Source: Methylobacterium sp. NEAU K
GTDB lineage: Bacteria; Pseudomonadota; Alphaproteobacteria; Rhizobiales; Beijerinckiaceae
Length of the DNA stretch: 64,000 bases
Assembly: GCF_030700285.1 (NCBI RefSeq)
Contig: NZ_JAUYZJ010000005.1
Coordinates: 1 to 64,000, forward strand
Direction: 5' to 3'
Part shown: in pieces, positions 9,381 to 18,425 of the stretch
Layout: the number at the start of each line of letters is the position of its first letter
How positions within the stretch are numbered: position 1 is the first letter of the stretch
The notes under the pieces: model-generated
Database searches by the model: none
What the model saw: only the letters and a program-made list of their open reading frames with translations
Told to the model about the DNA's origin: nothing
Position numbers and translations under genes: made by a program

Positions 9381-11597
9381 TTGAGCCCGGAGCACGAGGC
9401 CGAGGGCGCGAGCCTCCCGGCGGTGATCCCCGTGCGCCGATCGTGGCTGTCGCGGCGGCTCCATCGCTTCGGAAGCAACGGCTTCTCGACGCAGGTCTAT
9501 CTGGTCGCGCTGGTGATCGCGCTGATCGGGCCGGGACTGCTGTTCACCAGCATCCTGCTGATGCGCTACGCCTCGGCGGAACGCGCCCGATTCGAGCAGG
9601 ACGCGCGCGAGAACGTGCGCGGGATCGGCCTGTCGCTCGATCGCGATACCGCCGGCCTTGTCTCGGTCCTGCAGACCCTGGCGACGTCGCCGCGGATCCG
9701 GCAGGGCGATTTCGAGGCGTTCGACGCTCAGGCGCGCCTCGTGCGCGAATCGATCGACCTCGACGTGCTGCTCCGGCGCCCGAACGGGCAGGAGGTGGTC
9801 AATACCGGCGCGCCGCGCGGTGCGCCGATGCCGGTCATGCCGCTGCCGTTCGACCCCGACTTGGCCAAGGGTACACAGCGCGCAATGGTCAGTGGCTACA
9901 TCCCGGGTCCGACCCCAAGCGAGGCGACCTACTCGGTCGGCGTGCCGGTGATGGTCGACGGCGAGGTCGGCTACATCCTCAGCTTCACTGTGCCGCTGTC
10001 CCGACTCCAGGGCATCCTGTCCCGCGAGGTCGTCCCCGGCTGGACGACCGGCATCTCCGACCGGTCGGGCATCGTCCTCGCTCGCCTGCCGGACCCGGAC
10101 GCGGTGGTCGGCCGGCCCCGACTCGCGAGCCTGCGGCAGGTCCAGTCGGCGACGCCGGGCGTCTGGGAGGGCCAGGACCGGCAGCACAAGCCGGTCGCGG
10201 TCATTGAGGCCCGGTCCCGGCTCACCGGCTGGATGGTCGCCACCAGCATCCCGCAGGCGATCGTCGACGCGCGTGTGCGCCGCTGGATCTGGGCTTTCGC
10301 GGGATTCGGCCTCCTGGTCCTCGCCACGTCGTCGGTGCTGGCGGTCAACCTGTGGTCGCGGGTTTCGCGGCCCCTACGCCTGCTCGCGGCCTCCGGACCG
10401 GCGCTCTCCCGGGGTGAGGCGATCCCGCGGGTGCCCTCGCCGGTGCACGAGATCCAGCGGCTCGGGGCGGTGCTGTCGGACGCGTCGCTGCGGCTGCGCA
10501 CCCGCGAGGCGGAACGCGACCGGGCGCTGGCCGACACGCGGCGCGGGCTGACGGCGCTGAGCGAAAGCGAGGCGCGGTTCCGTCACATGGCCGATTCGGC
10601 GCCCGCACTGATCTGGATGACGGACGAGACCGGCGCGGTCAGTTTTGCGAACCTGCATTTCGAGCACCTGTTCGGGATGCCCGCGGCGGAACTGACCAAC
10701 GAGGGTTGGCACCGGATCGTCCATCCGGAGGATCTTGAGGACTTTCGCGCGACGTTCACCGAGGCCTTCGAGGCGCGCGGGCAATTCCGCACGGAAGTGC
10801 GCGTGCTCGACAAGACCGGGGCCGTGCGCTGGCTCCGGTGCGAGGGCGTGCCGCGCCTCGACGATGATCACAACTTCCTCGGCTATACCGGCTGCAACAT
10901 CGACATCACCGACGCGAAGTTCGCCGAGGAGCATCTGCTGCTCCTGATCCACGAGCTCAACCACCGCGTGAAGAACACCCTGGCGACGGTCCAGTCGATC
11001 GCCGGCCAGTCCCTGCGCGGGCTGGAGGGGGCCGAGGCCGATGCCGCCCGGGCCGCGTTCGAGGCGCGGCTCCTGGCGCTTGCCCGCGTCCACGATGTGC
11101 TCACCCGGGAGAGCTGGGAGGGCGCGGAGCTGTCGGCCGTGGTGGCGGACGCGATCCGTCCGCTGGAATCGGGCGACGGTCGGGCCTCGCGCTTCCGGGT
11201 CGTGGGGCCAGCCCTGCGCCTGCCGCCGCGCCTCGCCCTCTCGATCGCCATGGCGCTGCACGAACTAGGCACCAACGCGGTGAAGTACGGGGCGCTCTCG
11301 ATCGAGGGCGGCTGCGTCGAGATTTCCTGGACGGTGCGGCGCGAGAGCGAGACCCGCCTGTGCCTTTGCTGGGTCGAGCGGGGCGGCCCGCCGGTAAAGA
11401 AGCCGACGCGAACCGGCTTCGGCTCGCGGCTGATCGAGCGCAGCCTCGCCCGTGAACTCGCCGGCGAGGTCGCCTTGACCTACGAGCCGACCGGGGTGAT
11501 CTGCACGATCGATGCGCCCGTGCCGCCGCCCGGATTGCTGGAACGCAAGAGCGCCGTGGCGCCTGCGCGGATCGCGCCGCTCCCGCTTGCCGGTTAG
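9381..11597 (+). CDS. HWE-family sensor histidine kinase with periplasmic sensor and PAS domain
   Basis: Membrane sensor kinase of 738 residues. A first transmembrane helix (about 40-60, LVALVIALIGPGLLFTSILL) and a second near 297-318 bracket a periplasmic sensor of about 235 residues. A HAMP-like linker, a PAS domain (about 395-515, ending LGYTGCNIDITDAK) and the catalytic core follow. The core is HWE/HisKA_2 type: HRVKN with phospho-acceptor His528, HELGTNAVKYGALS, and the WxE motif at Trp664. The start is TTG 9381; GTG codons about 14 and 17 residues in are alternatives. No response regulator gene is adjacent. The gene ends 10 bases from the convergent ABC operon. Confidence 0.9.
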   Translation: MSPEHEAEGASLPAVIPVRRSWLSRRLHRFGSNGFSTQVYLVALVIALIGPGLLFTSILLMRYASAERARFEQDARENVRGIGLSLDRDTAGLVSVLQTLATSPRIRQGDFEAFDAQARLVRESIDLDVLLRRPNGQEVVNTGAPRGAPMPVMPLPFDPDLAKGTQRAMVSGYIPGPTPSEATYSVGVPVMVDGEVGYILSFTVPLSRLQGILSREVVPGWTTGISDRSGIVLARLPDPDAVVGRPRLASLRQVQSATPGVWEGQDRQHKPVAVIEARSRLTGWMVATSIPQAIVDARVRRWIWAFAGFGLLVLATSSVLAVNLWSRVSRPLRLLAASGPALSRGEAIPRVPSPVHEIQRLGAVLSDASLRLRTREAERDRALADTRRGLTALSESEARFRHMADSAPALIWMTDETGAVSFANLHFEHLFGMPAAELTNEGWHRIVHPEDLEDFRATFTEAFEARGQFRTEVRVLDKTGAVRWLRCEGVPRLDDDHNFLGYTGCNIDITDAKFAEEHLLLLIHELNHRVKNTLATVQSIAGQSLRGLEGAEADAARAAFEARLLALARVHDVLTRESWEGAELSAVVADAIRPLESGDGRASRFRVVGPALRLPPRLALSIAMALHELGTNAVKYGALSIEGGCVEISWTVRRESETRLCLCWVERGGPPVKKPTRTGFGSRLIERSLARELAGEVALTYEPTGVICTIDAPVPPPGLLERKSAVAPARIAPLPLAG

Positions 11598-11607
11598 GCG
11601 CCGCCGC

Positions 11608-12765
11608 TCAGTGGTACGGGTCGGCCGCGTCGCGCAGCCCGTCGCCCATGAAGTTGAAGGCCAGCACCGTCACAAGCAGAGGCAGCACCGGGAGGAGCAA
11701 CCAGGGGTAGAGCTGGACCGCGGCCAGATTCTGCGCCTCGTTGAGGAGAACGCCCCAGCTCGTCACCGGCGGCCGCAAGCCGAGGCCGAGGAAGGAGAGG
11801 GCGGTCTCGCCCAGGATCATCGTGGGGATCGACAGCGTCGCCGAGGCGATCAGGTGGCTCATGAAGTTGGGGATGAGGTGGCGGCCGATCACCCGCGCCG
11901 GCGACGCGCCCATCAGCTCGGCGGCCTGGACGAAATCCTCTTCCCGCAGGGCCAGCAGCTTGCCGCGCACGGCGCGCGCCAGGCCGGGCCAGTCCAGCAG
12001 GCCGAGGATCACCGTGATGCCCAGGAACACCAGCAGCGGGCTCCAGTTCGGCGGCAAGGCCGCCGACAGGGCAAGCCAGAGGGGCAGCTCGGGCAGGGAG
12101 CGCACGATCTCGATGAGCCGCTGCACGCCAGCATCTACGACGCCACCGAAATAGCCAGCGATGCCGCCGAACAGCATGCCGAGGCTGAACGAGATCGCCA
12201 CACCCACGAGGCCGATGGTGAGCGAAATCCGCGCCCCGTAGACCATGCGGGAGAACAGGTCGCGTCCGAGCCGGTCGGTGCCGAGCAGGAACAGGGTGCC
12301 GCCCTCCGGCGGGCAGACGAGGTGCAGGTCGGTGTGGATCAGCCCGAGCCAGTCGTAGCCGTCGCCGCGACAGAGGAATCGCAGGGGCTGCGGGTGGCCC
12401 GCGTCGACGATGTACTCGCGGCGGAAGGTGTCGAGGTCGAGATGCGCCCGGTAGGGATAGACGAACGGTCCGATCAGGCGTCCGTCGTGGAACAGATGCA
12501 CGCCCTGCGGCGGCGCGTAGAGGAAATCGCCGTTGCGACGGGCCTGTCCGTAGGGCGCCAGGATCTCCACGAACGGTACCGTGGCGTAGAGCGCCAGCAG
12601 AATCAGCGCCGAGGCGACGGCGAGTCGGTGGCGCAGGAACTTGCGCAGGATCAGCCGCCACGCGGAGGCGCTGCCGATGGGGCTCTCGCCCAGCGCCTGC
12701 GGCTCGAACGGCGCGGGATCGACGAAGTGATCGGGAGGCGTCTCGCTCATCGCAGACCCGTTCAT
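11608..12765 (-). CDS. ABC importer permease, DppC/YejE type
   Basis: Inner-membrane subunit of a peptide/opine/nickel-class importer, 385 residues. The EAA-loop region reads EDFVQAAELMGASPARVIGRHL, followed by LGETALSFLGLGLRPP, both diagnostic of OppC/DppC permeases. A large hydrophilic insert (about residues 65-135) between the first two membrane segments resembles YejE more than DppC. The start ATG 12765 overlaps the upstream permease stop as ATGA, so it is translationally coupled. It is the last gene of the operon and ends 10 bases from the convergent kinase gene. Confidence 0.88.
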   Translation of the reverse strand: MNGSAMSETPPDHFVDPAPFEPQALGESPIGSASAWRLILRKFLRHRLAVASALILLALYATVPFVEILAPYGQARRNGDFLYAPPQGVHLFHDGRLIGPFVYPYRAHLDLDTFRREYIVDAGHPQPLRFLCRGDGYDWLGLIHTDLHLVCPPEGGTLFLLGTDRLGRDLFSRMVYGARISLTIGLVGVAISFSLGMLFGGIAGYFGGVVDAGVQRLIEIVRSLPELPLWLALSAALPPNWSPLLVFLGITVILGLLDWPGLARAVRGKLLALREEDFVQAAELMGASPARVIGRHLIPNFMSHLIASATLSIPTMILGETALSFLGLGLRPPVTSWGVLLNEAQNLAAVQLYPWLLLPVLPLLVTVLAFNFMGDGLRDAADPYH

Positions 12766-13778
12766 CGCAGACCCATGCGGATGCGCGGATCGAGCCAGAC
12801 CAGAACCAGATCCGAGATCAGCATGCCGACCAAGGTCAGGGCGGCGACGAACATCAGGATGAACCCGGCCATGAACTGGTCCTGGCTCCGCAGAGCGTCG
12901 AGCAGCAGCGGACCCACGGTGGGCAGGCTGAGGACCAGCGAGACGAGCACGGATCCCGAGACGAGATGCGGCAGCAGATTGCCGATATCGGCCACGAACG
13001 GGTTGAGCGACATCCGGAACGGATACTTGAGCAGTGCCCGAAGGGGCGGCAGGCCCTTGGCGCGAGCGGTGACCGTGTAGGGCTTCGCCAACTCGTCGAG
13101 CAGGTTCGCGCGCATGCGCCGAATCATCGCCGCGGTGCCGCCGAGCCCGATCACCAGGGTCGGCACCACGAGGTGCGCCAGCAACGAGCGGATCTTGATC
13201 CAGTCCCAGGGTTGGTTCGTGAGCGCGGAATCGTAGAGGCCGCCGATCGACAGCTCGAACCAGCGATTGGCATAGAACAGCAGGATCAGCGCCAGGAGGA
13301 ATCCGGGGATCGCAAGCCCGACATAGCCGAGGAGCGTCACGACCGCGTCGCCGATCGTGTGCCGGTGGGTCGCCGAGTAGATCGCGGCCGGAATCGCCAC
13401 CAGGTGGACGAAGACCACCGCCGTCAGGTTGATCAGCAGTGTCAACCACAGGGCGTCGCCGACGACGTCCGCCACCGGCTTGTCGTACTCGAACGACCAG
13501 CCCCAGTCGCCCTGCAGCAGGCCGGAGAAGCCTGCCGGGCCCGGCATCGCACCGATCCACATCAGGTATTGCTGCCAGACCGGCCGGTCGAGGCCGTATT
13601 GCCGGATGAGCAATTGAGCCTTCGCCACGGAGCCCGCCTCGCCGGTGGCGCGCAGCTCCATGATCCGGTTGGTGAGATAGTCGCCCGGCGGCAGTTTGAT
13701 GACGAAGAACACGAGCGCCGAGATCACCAGGAGCGTCAGCGCCATGGTCACGACGCGCCGGAGGATCTGGACGATCAC
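12762..13778 (-). CDS. ABC importer permease, DppB/YejB type
   Basis: Partner membrane subunit, 338 residues, with the OppB/DppB N terminus (MIVQILRRVVTMALTLLVIS as helix 1) and PGDYLTNRI. It carries the EAA segment ARAKGLPPLRALLKYPFRM and five to six membrane helices. It overlaps the solute-binding-protein gene and the DppC-type gene by four bases each (ATGA), consistent with stoichiometric co-translation. Confidence 0.9.
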   Translation of the reverse strand: MIVQILRRVVTMALTLLVISALVFFVIKLPPGDYLTNRIMELRATGEAGSVAKAQLLIRQYGLDRPVWQQYLMWIGAMPGPAGFSGLLQGDWGWSFEYDKPVADVVGDALWLTLLINLTAVVFVHLVAIPAAIYSATHRHTIGDAVVTLLGYVGLAIPGFLLALILLFYANRWFELSIGGLYDSALTNQPWDWIKIRSLLAHLVVPTLVIGLGGTAAMIRRMRANLLDELAKPYTVTARAKGLPPLRALLKYPFRMSLNPFVADIGNLLPHLVSGSVLVSLVLSLPTVGPLLLDALRSQDQFMAGFILMFVAALTLVGMLISDLVLVWLDPRIRMGLR

Positions 13779-15706
13779 CGGACCTCCGCGCGCTTGTCGG
13801 CGGCGTTGTCCCAGAACACCTCGTCGAGGCGCTGCACGCCGATCATCGCGGTGGGATCCCAGGCGTAGAGGGCGCGCTTTGGCAGGTTGACGAGGCGGTC
13901 GGCGGCGACCACCGGCTGGAGCGCCCCCGCCACCGTCCCGATCACCCAGGTGTTGCGCGCGTGGTTCATCAGCATCTCACGCCAGATCGCCGCCTGCTTC
14001 TGGGCATCGTCGGTTTCGCGCCACTGGCGGTCGAGCTCGATCAGGCGCTGAACCTCCGGCACGTCGCAGGGCTGGCCGGACTTGCCGCGGCTCTCGACAT
14101 TCGCGCTCCAGAGCGGCCAGGAATAGTGCTCCGGCTGGGCCGGGCTCAGCTCCGTCGGCGGCATGATGGCGGTGGGGACCGCGAGGTCGAGCCCCTGGGC
14201 GGCGACCATGACGGTCAGGCCTCCCACAGACCGGCGGTGCAGGTTCGTCCGCTCCTGCGGCTTGGTCACCAGGCGGATTCCGACCTCGCGCCAGAACTCG
14301 GTGATGAGCAGGAGGGCGTCCAGCACGTTCTCCGCCTCGCCGTCGCTATCGACCACGATCTCCAGCGCGCGCCCATCGGGCATCATGCGGATGCCGGAGC
14401 CGTCGCGGCCGGTGAGGCCCACCGCGTCGAGAAGGCTCGAGGCCCGCGCCGGATCGTAGCTGGCGTTGAGAGTGCGCAGCTCCGGCGAGAACAGCGCACT
14501 CTCGGACAGGATGGTGTCGTTCCCTTCCGTGCCGAGGCCGAACAGCAGCGTGTTGTTCAGCGTTCGGCGATCGATGGCGAGCGACAGCGCCTGGCGATAG
14601 CGCACGTCACGGTTCAGGGCCCTCCAGCCCGGGTCGACGGTGGTGAGGTTCGGGTAGAGGGCGATCTCTGAGCCGCGGGCCACCGGCCACAGGTTGGTGC
14701 GGTAATGATGCGCCTTCTCGCCTTCCTTCAGGCTCGGGATGTCAGGCATCGAAAGACCGCGGAACATCAGGTCGGCCTCGCCCGCGTTGGTCTTGGCGAC
14801 CAGCAGGCCCTGGGAGGCCACGTCCATCACGATGGCGTCGATGTAGGGAAGCTGCGTCCCGGCGGTGTCGACCCGGTGGTAGCTGCGGTTGCGCTCGAAC
14901 CGGAATCGGGTGGCCGGCGCGCGGGTGCGTGGCACCCAGCCCTGGAGTGTCGGACAATCCGGGTTGCTCAACTCGTAAGTGTCGTCGAGACGAGAGTGCA
15001 ACGCCGCCCAGCCGCGCAGCTTCTGCGCCTTGGCCTTCGCGTCGGCCGCCTCCTTGCCGACATAGCGGGCATGGAACGACCTGAGGTAATGGGACGGGCG
15101 GTAGATCAGCGGGTCGCGCGGGGCGGCCAGGGACGGCAGGAACATCGGGTTCGGCCGATCCCAGCTGTATCGGATCGTGAGCGGATCCGGGTACTCGACG
15201 CGCGGCGGCTTGCCGTCCACCAGGAAGAAGCCCGGCGGCCCGTCCGGGGTGAGCGCCTTCTCGTTGGCGACGTCCTCCCAGTAATAGCGAAAATCCTCCG
15301 CCGTGAAGGGATGGCCGTCCGACCAGCGGTGTCCCTCGCGCAGCGTGAACGTGAAGCGGCCGCCCTCGACATCGACCCGCGCCAGCAGGTCCGGCCGCAG
15401 GTTCAGGTCGGCGTCGTAGCCGATCAGGCGAGTGTAGCCGTAGACCGAGAGGTAGCGCACGTCCCGCGCCTTCGCGATCAGCGTGCGGATCGTACCGCCG
15501 GTGGCGCCGGTCCGGCGCCCGCGGGCGGCGAGGTCGACGATGAGGGGCGCGGCCGGGGGGGCGGGGACGTCGCCCTCTGCCCACGATGCGCGTGACCCAA
15601 GGAGACTTGAGGCGCCGAAGCCCGCGATCAGGGCGCGCCGGGAGAAACCGCCGTCTTTCCCCGCTCTGCGGGGGAGGGTGGCGGCAAGCTTGTCATGCCT
15701 GCTCAC
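13775..15706 (-). CDS. ABC importer solute-binding protein, Tat-type signal
   Basis: Periplasmic receptor of the family 5 (peptide/nickel/opine) type, 643 residues. It has FSRRALIAGFGASSLL at residues 21-36, a twin-arginine export signal ending at SRASWAEG. Typical segments follow: GRFTFTLREGHRWSDGHPFT, AEDFRYYWED, and RDVRYRQALSLAIDRRTLNN in the second lobe. Most Dpp receptors use Sec, so the Tat signal suggests folding or cofactor loading before export, as seen in some YejA-like proteins. The ligand cannot be read from the sequence; neighbouring glycan genes hint at a glycosylated compound. Four-base overlaps flank it on both sides. Confidence 0.87.
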   Translation of the reverse strand: MSRHDKLAATLPRRAGKDGGFSRRALIAGFGASSLLGSRASWAEGDVPAPPAAPLIVDLAARGRRTGATGGTIRTLIAKARDVRYLSVYGYTRLIGYDADLNLRPDLLARVDVEGGRFTFTLREGHRWSDGHPFTAEDFRYYWEDVANEKALTPDGPPGFFLVDGKPPRVEYPDPLTIRYSWDRPNPMFLPSLAAPRDPLIYRPSHYLRSFHARYVGKEAADAKAKAQKLRGWAALHSRLDDTYELSNPDCPTLQGWVPRTRAPATRFRFERNRSYHRVDTAGTQLPYIDAIVMDVASQGLLVAKTNAGEADLMFRGLSMPDIPSLKEGEKAHHYRTNLWPVARGSEIALYPNLTTVDPGWRALNRDVRYRQALSLAIDRRTLNNTLLFGLGTEGNDTILSESALFSPELRTLNASYDPARASSLLDAVGLTGRDGSGIRMMPDGRALEIVVDSDGEAENVLDALLLITEFWREVGIRLVTKPQERTNLHRRSVGGLTVMVAAQGLDLAVPTAIMPPTELSPAQPEHYSWPLWSANVESRGKSGQPCDVPEVQRLIELDRQWRETDDAQKQAAIWREMLMNHARNTWVIGTVAGALQPVVAADRLVNLPKRALYAWDPTAMIGVQRLDEVFWDNAADKRAEVR

Positions 15707-16584
15707 GACCCGCCTCGCGACTCTGCGGAATGCAGCGCGACAGAGGTCAGCCGCGCCGGCGAATACCCGGTCGCCCGATGCAGATCGTCGAAGGCGTGAG
15801 CGCGTACGATCAGGCCGGCCGCCTGCCGCACCAGGGCATCGTCGGCCGGCTGCTCGAACTGGCGGCCGTTCCGGGTCCAGCGGATCGGTTCCGGGCCGTG
15901 CGCGGGGCCGGTGATCATCGCGATGGTGGGATGCGCGGGGCCGCCATGGGCGTGGATCCGGTGGCCCGCCGCGTCGTCGTCGAACAGCAGCCGGGTCAGG
16001 CCGCGCGCATGCGCCTCCACGACCCGGCGACCCTGAGCCACGTGATCGTCGAAGAACGCCACCGTGGCGGCCGGATCGATGCCGGACCAGTCTGCGGTAG
16101 ACCAGTCTGCGGTGCTGTAACGCGCCTCCGGGTCGCGGTACTGCAGACCCGACAAGTCCGGATCATGACAGAAGATCTTCGCGTGCGGGCAGGCTTGGCG
16201 GATCACCCACGTGGTCAGCCCGCGGAACACCCCGGACTCGATCACGAAGTCCGGTTTCAGCGCCCGCATCGCCACGTAGAGCTGGAGCGCGCCATTGAAG
16301 CCGCTGCCGCCCCGGCGCTGCCGCACCGGGGCAGAGGGGATCAGCGCCCAGAATTGCCGCACCCGGTCGAGGAGGTCACCGTCGGGTGCGATCCCGGCAG
16401 CCGCGAGATCCCGCTCCAGGATCGCCGCCGCCGATTCCAGAAGGATCGTCACCTCGCGGGGCGAGGTCGGGCGGTGGGTCCAGTCGGGCGCGGCCGGGAC
16501 GAGATCGTAGCCGAGGCGGTCGAACAGCGGCGACAGCACCTTGCGGCGCAGCCGCTCCAGCATCACGGGCGGGCGCGGCTGCAT
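15703..16584 (-). CDS. SAM-dependent methyltransferase-like protein
   Basis: A 293-residue protein from ATG 16584, which overlaps the ABC ATPase stop as TGATG. The segment DFVIESGVFRGLTTWVIRQ in the middle resembles motif I of class I methyltransferases (E-x-G-x-x-x-G), followed by CHDPDLSGL and FFDDH where the acidic SAM-ribose and active-site residues would lie. Similar folds occur in sugar O-methyltransferases and cephalosporin-hydroxylase-type enzymes, so the family is tentative. A five-residue tandem duplication (STADW twice) sits just after the motif. Its place inside a glycosyltransferase/transporter operon suggests glycan tailoring. Confidence 0.6.
   Translation of the reverse strand: MQPRPPVMLERLRRKVLSPLFDRLGYDLVPAAPDWTHRPTSPREVTILLESAAAILERDLAAAGIAPDGDLLDRVRQFWALIPSAPVRQRRGGSGFNGALQLYVAMRALKPDFVIESGVFRGLTTWVIRQACPHAKIFCHDPDLSGLQYRDPEARYSTADWSTADWSGIDPAATVAFFDDHVAQGRRVVEAHARGLTRLLFDDDAAGHRIHAHGGPAHPTIAMITGPAHGPEPIRWTRNGRQFEQPADDALVRQAAGLIVRAHAFDDLHRATGYSPARLTSVALHSAESRGGS
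16085..16114. repeat. 15-bp in-frame tandem duplication
   Basis: Two adjacent 15-base copies beginning GACCAGTCTGCGGT (16085-16099 and 16100-16114) differ only in the last base. They encode STADW-STADW in the methyltransferase-like protein. The near-perfect identity suggests a recent slippage event, and the reading frame is kept. Confidence 0.9.
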
Positions 16585-18425
16585 CAGGCGGCCTCCGCTT
16601 CCCGGGTCGCTCCGAAGCGAACCCGGTGGCCGGCCTCGATCGCGCGCATCTGGCCGGCTTCGTCCGGCGCCAGCCGGTAGGGCGTCTCCCAGCGCGCCGG
16701 ATCGTTCTGGTCGCCCGTGATGGCTGCGAAGTCGAGCGGATGGTCGAGGCTCGGGTCCGGCACGGCGGCCAGCAGCGCCCGCGTGTATGGATGAACTGGC
16801 CGGCGGAACAGCGCGGCGCGGGGAGCCTCCTCGACGACCCGGCCCCGGCACATCACGCTGATCGTATCCGCCATATAATCAATCACCGCGAGATTGTGTG
16901 AGACGATAAGGTAGGACAACCCGAGCGCGGCTTGGAGGTCCTTCAGCAGGTTGAGGATCTGCGCCTGCACCGAAACGTCGAGGGCCGAGACGGGCTCGTC
17001 GAGCACCAGGAGGCGCGGATTCGGCGCCAGCGCCCTGGCGATGCCGATACGCTGGCGCTGGCCGCCCGAGAAGGCGTGCGGGTAGCGCCCGAGTCCGCTC
17101 GCATCCAGCCCGACCATCGCCATTAGGGTACGGCAGCGCTCCCGCCGCTCTGCGGCCGGGACACCGTGGATCTCCATGGGCTCTGACAGGATCTGCCGCA
17201 CGGTCATGCGCGGGTCGAGGGACGCGTAGGGGTCCTGGAACACGAACTGGACCGTGCGCCGGTAGGCGAACAGGGCGTCCCCGGTGAGGCCGTGGACATC
17301 CCGGGGGCCGGTGCCGTCATCGAACAGGATCCGGCCGGTACCGGGCTCGAGGGCCCGCATGATCATCTTCGCCACGGTGGTCTTGCCGGAGCCGGACTCG
17401 CCGACGAGGCCGAGGGTCTCGCCCGCCGCGAGGCTCAACGAGACGTCGGAGACCGCGTGCACGATCCTGGGCTTCTGCCAGAGCCGGCCGGCCCGCAGGG
17501 TGAAGCTCTTGCTCACGCCTTCGACCTGGAGCAGCGGCCCGGCGAGCGTCGTACGCGCCTGCGCCGGCGGGATTTCGGCGCGGGCGGGGCGGATCGGGGT
17601 CAGGCGCTCGCCGGGCGCCATGTCGAACCGGGGCACGGCGTGGAGGAGGGCGCGCAGGTAGGGGTGGCCGGGGGTGCGCATCACCGTCTCGCAGGGGCCG
17701 GCCTCCACGAGGCGGCCGCGGTAGAGTACGGCGACGTCGTGGGCGATGTTGGCGACCACACCGAGATCGTGGGTGATCAGCAGGATCGCCATCCCGGTCT
17801 CGTCCTGGAGCTTGGCCAGCAGGGCGAGAATCTGGGCCTGGGTTGTGACGTCGAGCGCCGTGGTTGGCTCGTCGGCGACCAGGAGGGCGGGTTCCAGGAT
17901 CAGTGCCATCGCCATCATCGCGCGCTGGCGCAGGCCCCCGGACAGCTCGAACGGGTAGGTTCGCAGGGCGCGCCGCGGGTCCGGGAAGCCGACCCGGGCG
18001 AGGGCCTCCTGCGTGCGGGCGTCGGCCTCCCGGCGGTCTGCGCCCGTATGGATGCGCAGGGCCTCGCCGATCTGATCGCCGATCGTGTGAAGCGGCGACA
18101 GGCAGGTCATCGGCTCCTGGAAGATCATCGCGATCCGCTGCCCGCGGATCGCCTGCATCGCCGCGCCTTCCGCCGGCAGCTGGGCGATGTCGGTCTCCGC
18201 GGACCCGTCGCGGAACAGGATCTGCCCCCGCGTGATCGCGGCCGAGGCCGGTAGGATGCGCAGGATCGCCTGCGCGGTGACGGACTTGCCCGAACCGGAT
18301 TCGCCGACGAGGGCCAGGGTGCGCCCGCGCATCACGTCGAGGGACAGGCCGTGCAGCGCTTCGAACGGTCCGGTCTCCGTGCGGAACGCGACGGCGAGGT
18401 CGCGGATGGACAGCAGCGGGCTCAA
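16584..18425 (-). CDS. ABC importer ATPase with two fused nucleotide-binding domains (DppD-DppF / YejF type)
   Basis: Cytoplasmic energy subunit of 613 residues with two complete ATPase halves. Half 1 has Walker A GESGSGKS near residue 41, signature LSGGLRQR and Walker [13 protein letters not shown]. Half 2 has Walker A GESGSGKT near 345, signature FSGGQRQR and Walker [13 protein letters not shown]. Each half ends with the oligopeptide-type C-terminal extension HPYLRALL or HPYTRALL. Fusion of the two ATPases is the YejF organisation. It overlaps the deacetylase-fusion gene by four bases and the methyltransferase-like gene by one. Confidence 0.93.
   Translation of the reverse strand: MSPLLSIRDLAVAFRTETGPFEALHGLSLDVMRGRTLALVGESGSGKSVTAQAILRILPASAAITRGQILFRDGSAETDIAQLPAEGAAMQAIRGQRIAMIFQEPMTCLSPLHTIGDQIGEALRIHTGADRREADARTQEALARVGFPDPRRALRTYPFELSGGLRQRAMMAMALILEPALLVADEPTTALDVTTQAQILALLAKLQDETGMAILLITHDLGVVANIAHDVAVLYRGRLVEAGPCETVMRTPGHPYLRALLHAVPRFDMAPGERLTPIRPARAEIPPAQARTTLAGPLLQVEGVSKSFTLRAGRLWQKPRIVHAVSDVSLSLAAGETLGLVGESGSGKTTVAKMIMRALEPGTGRILFDDGTGPRDVHGLTGDALFAYRRTVQFVFQDPYASLDPRMTVRQILSEPMEIHGVPAAERRERCRTLMAMVGLDASGLGRYPHAFSGGQRQRIGIARALAPNPRLLVLDEPVSALDVSVQAQILNLLKDLQAALGLSYLIVSHNLAVIDYMADTISVMCRGRVVEEAPRAALFRRPVHPYTRALLAAVPDPSLDHPLDFAAITGDQNDPARWETPYRLAPDEAGQMRAIEAGHRVRFGATREAEAA

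Noticed and set aside
16085-16114. Start of a CRISPR or satellite array
   Set aside because: Only two directly abutting 15-base units without spacers, inside a coding frame.
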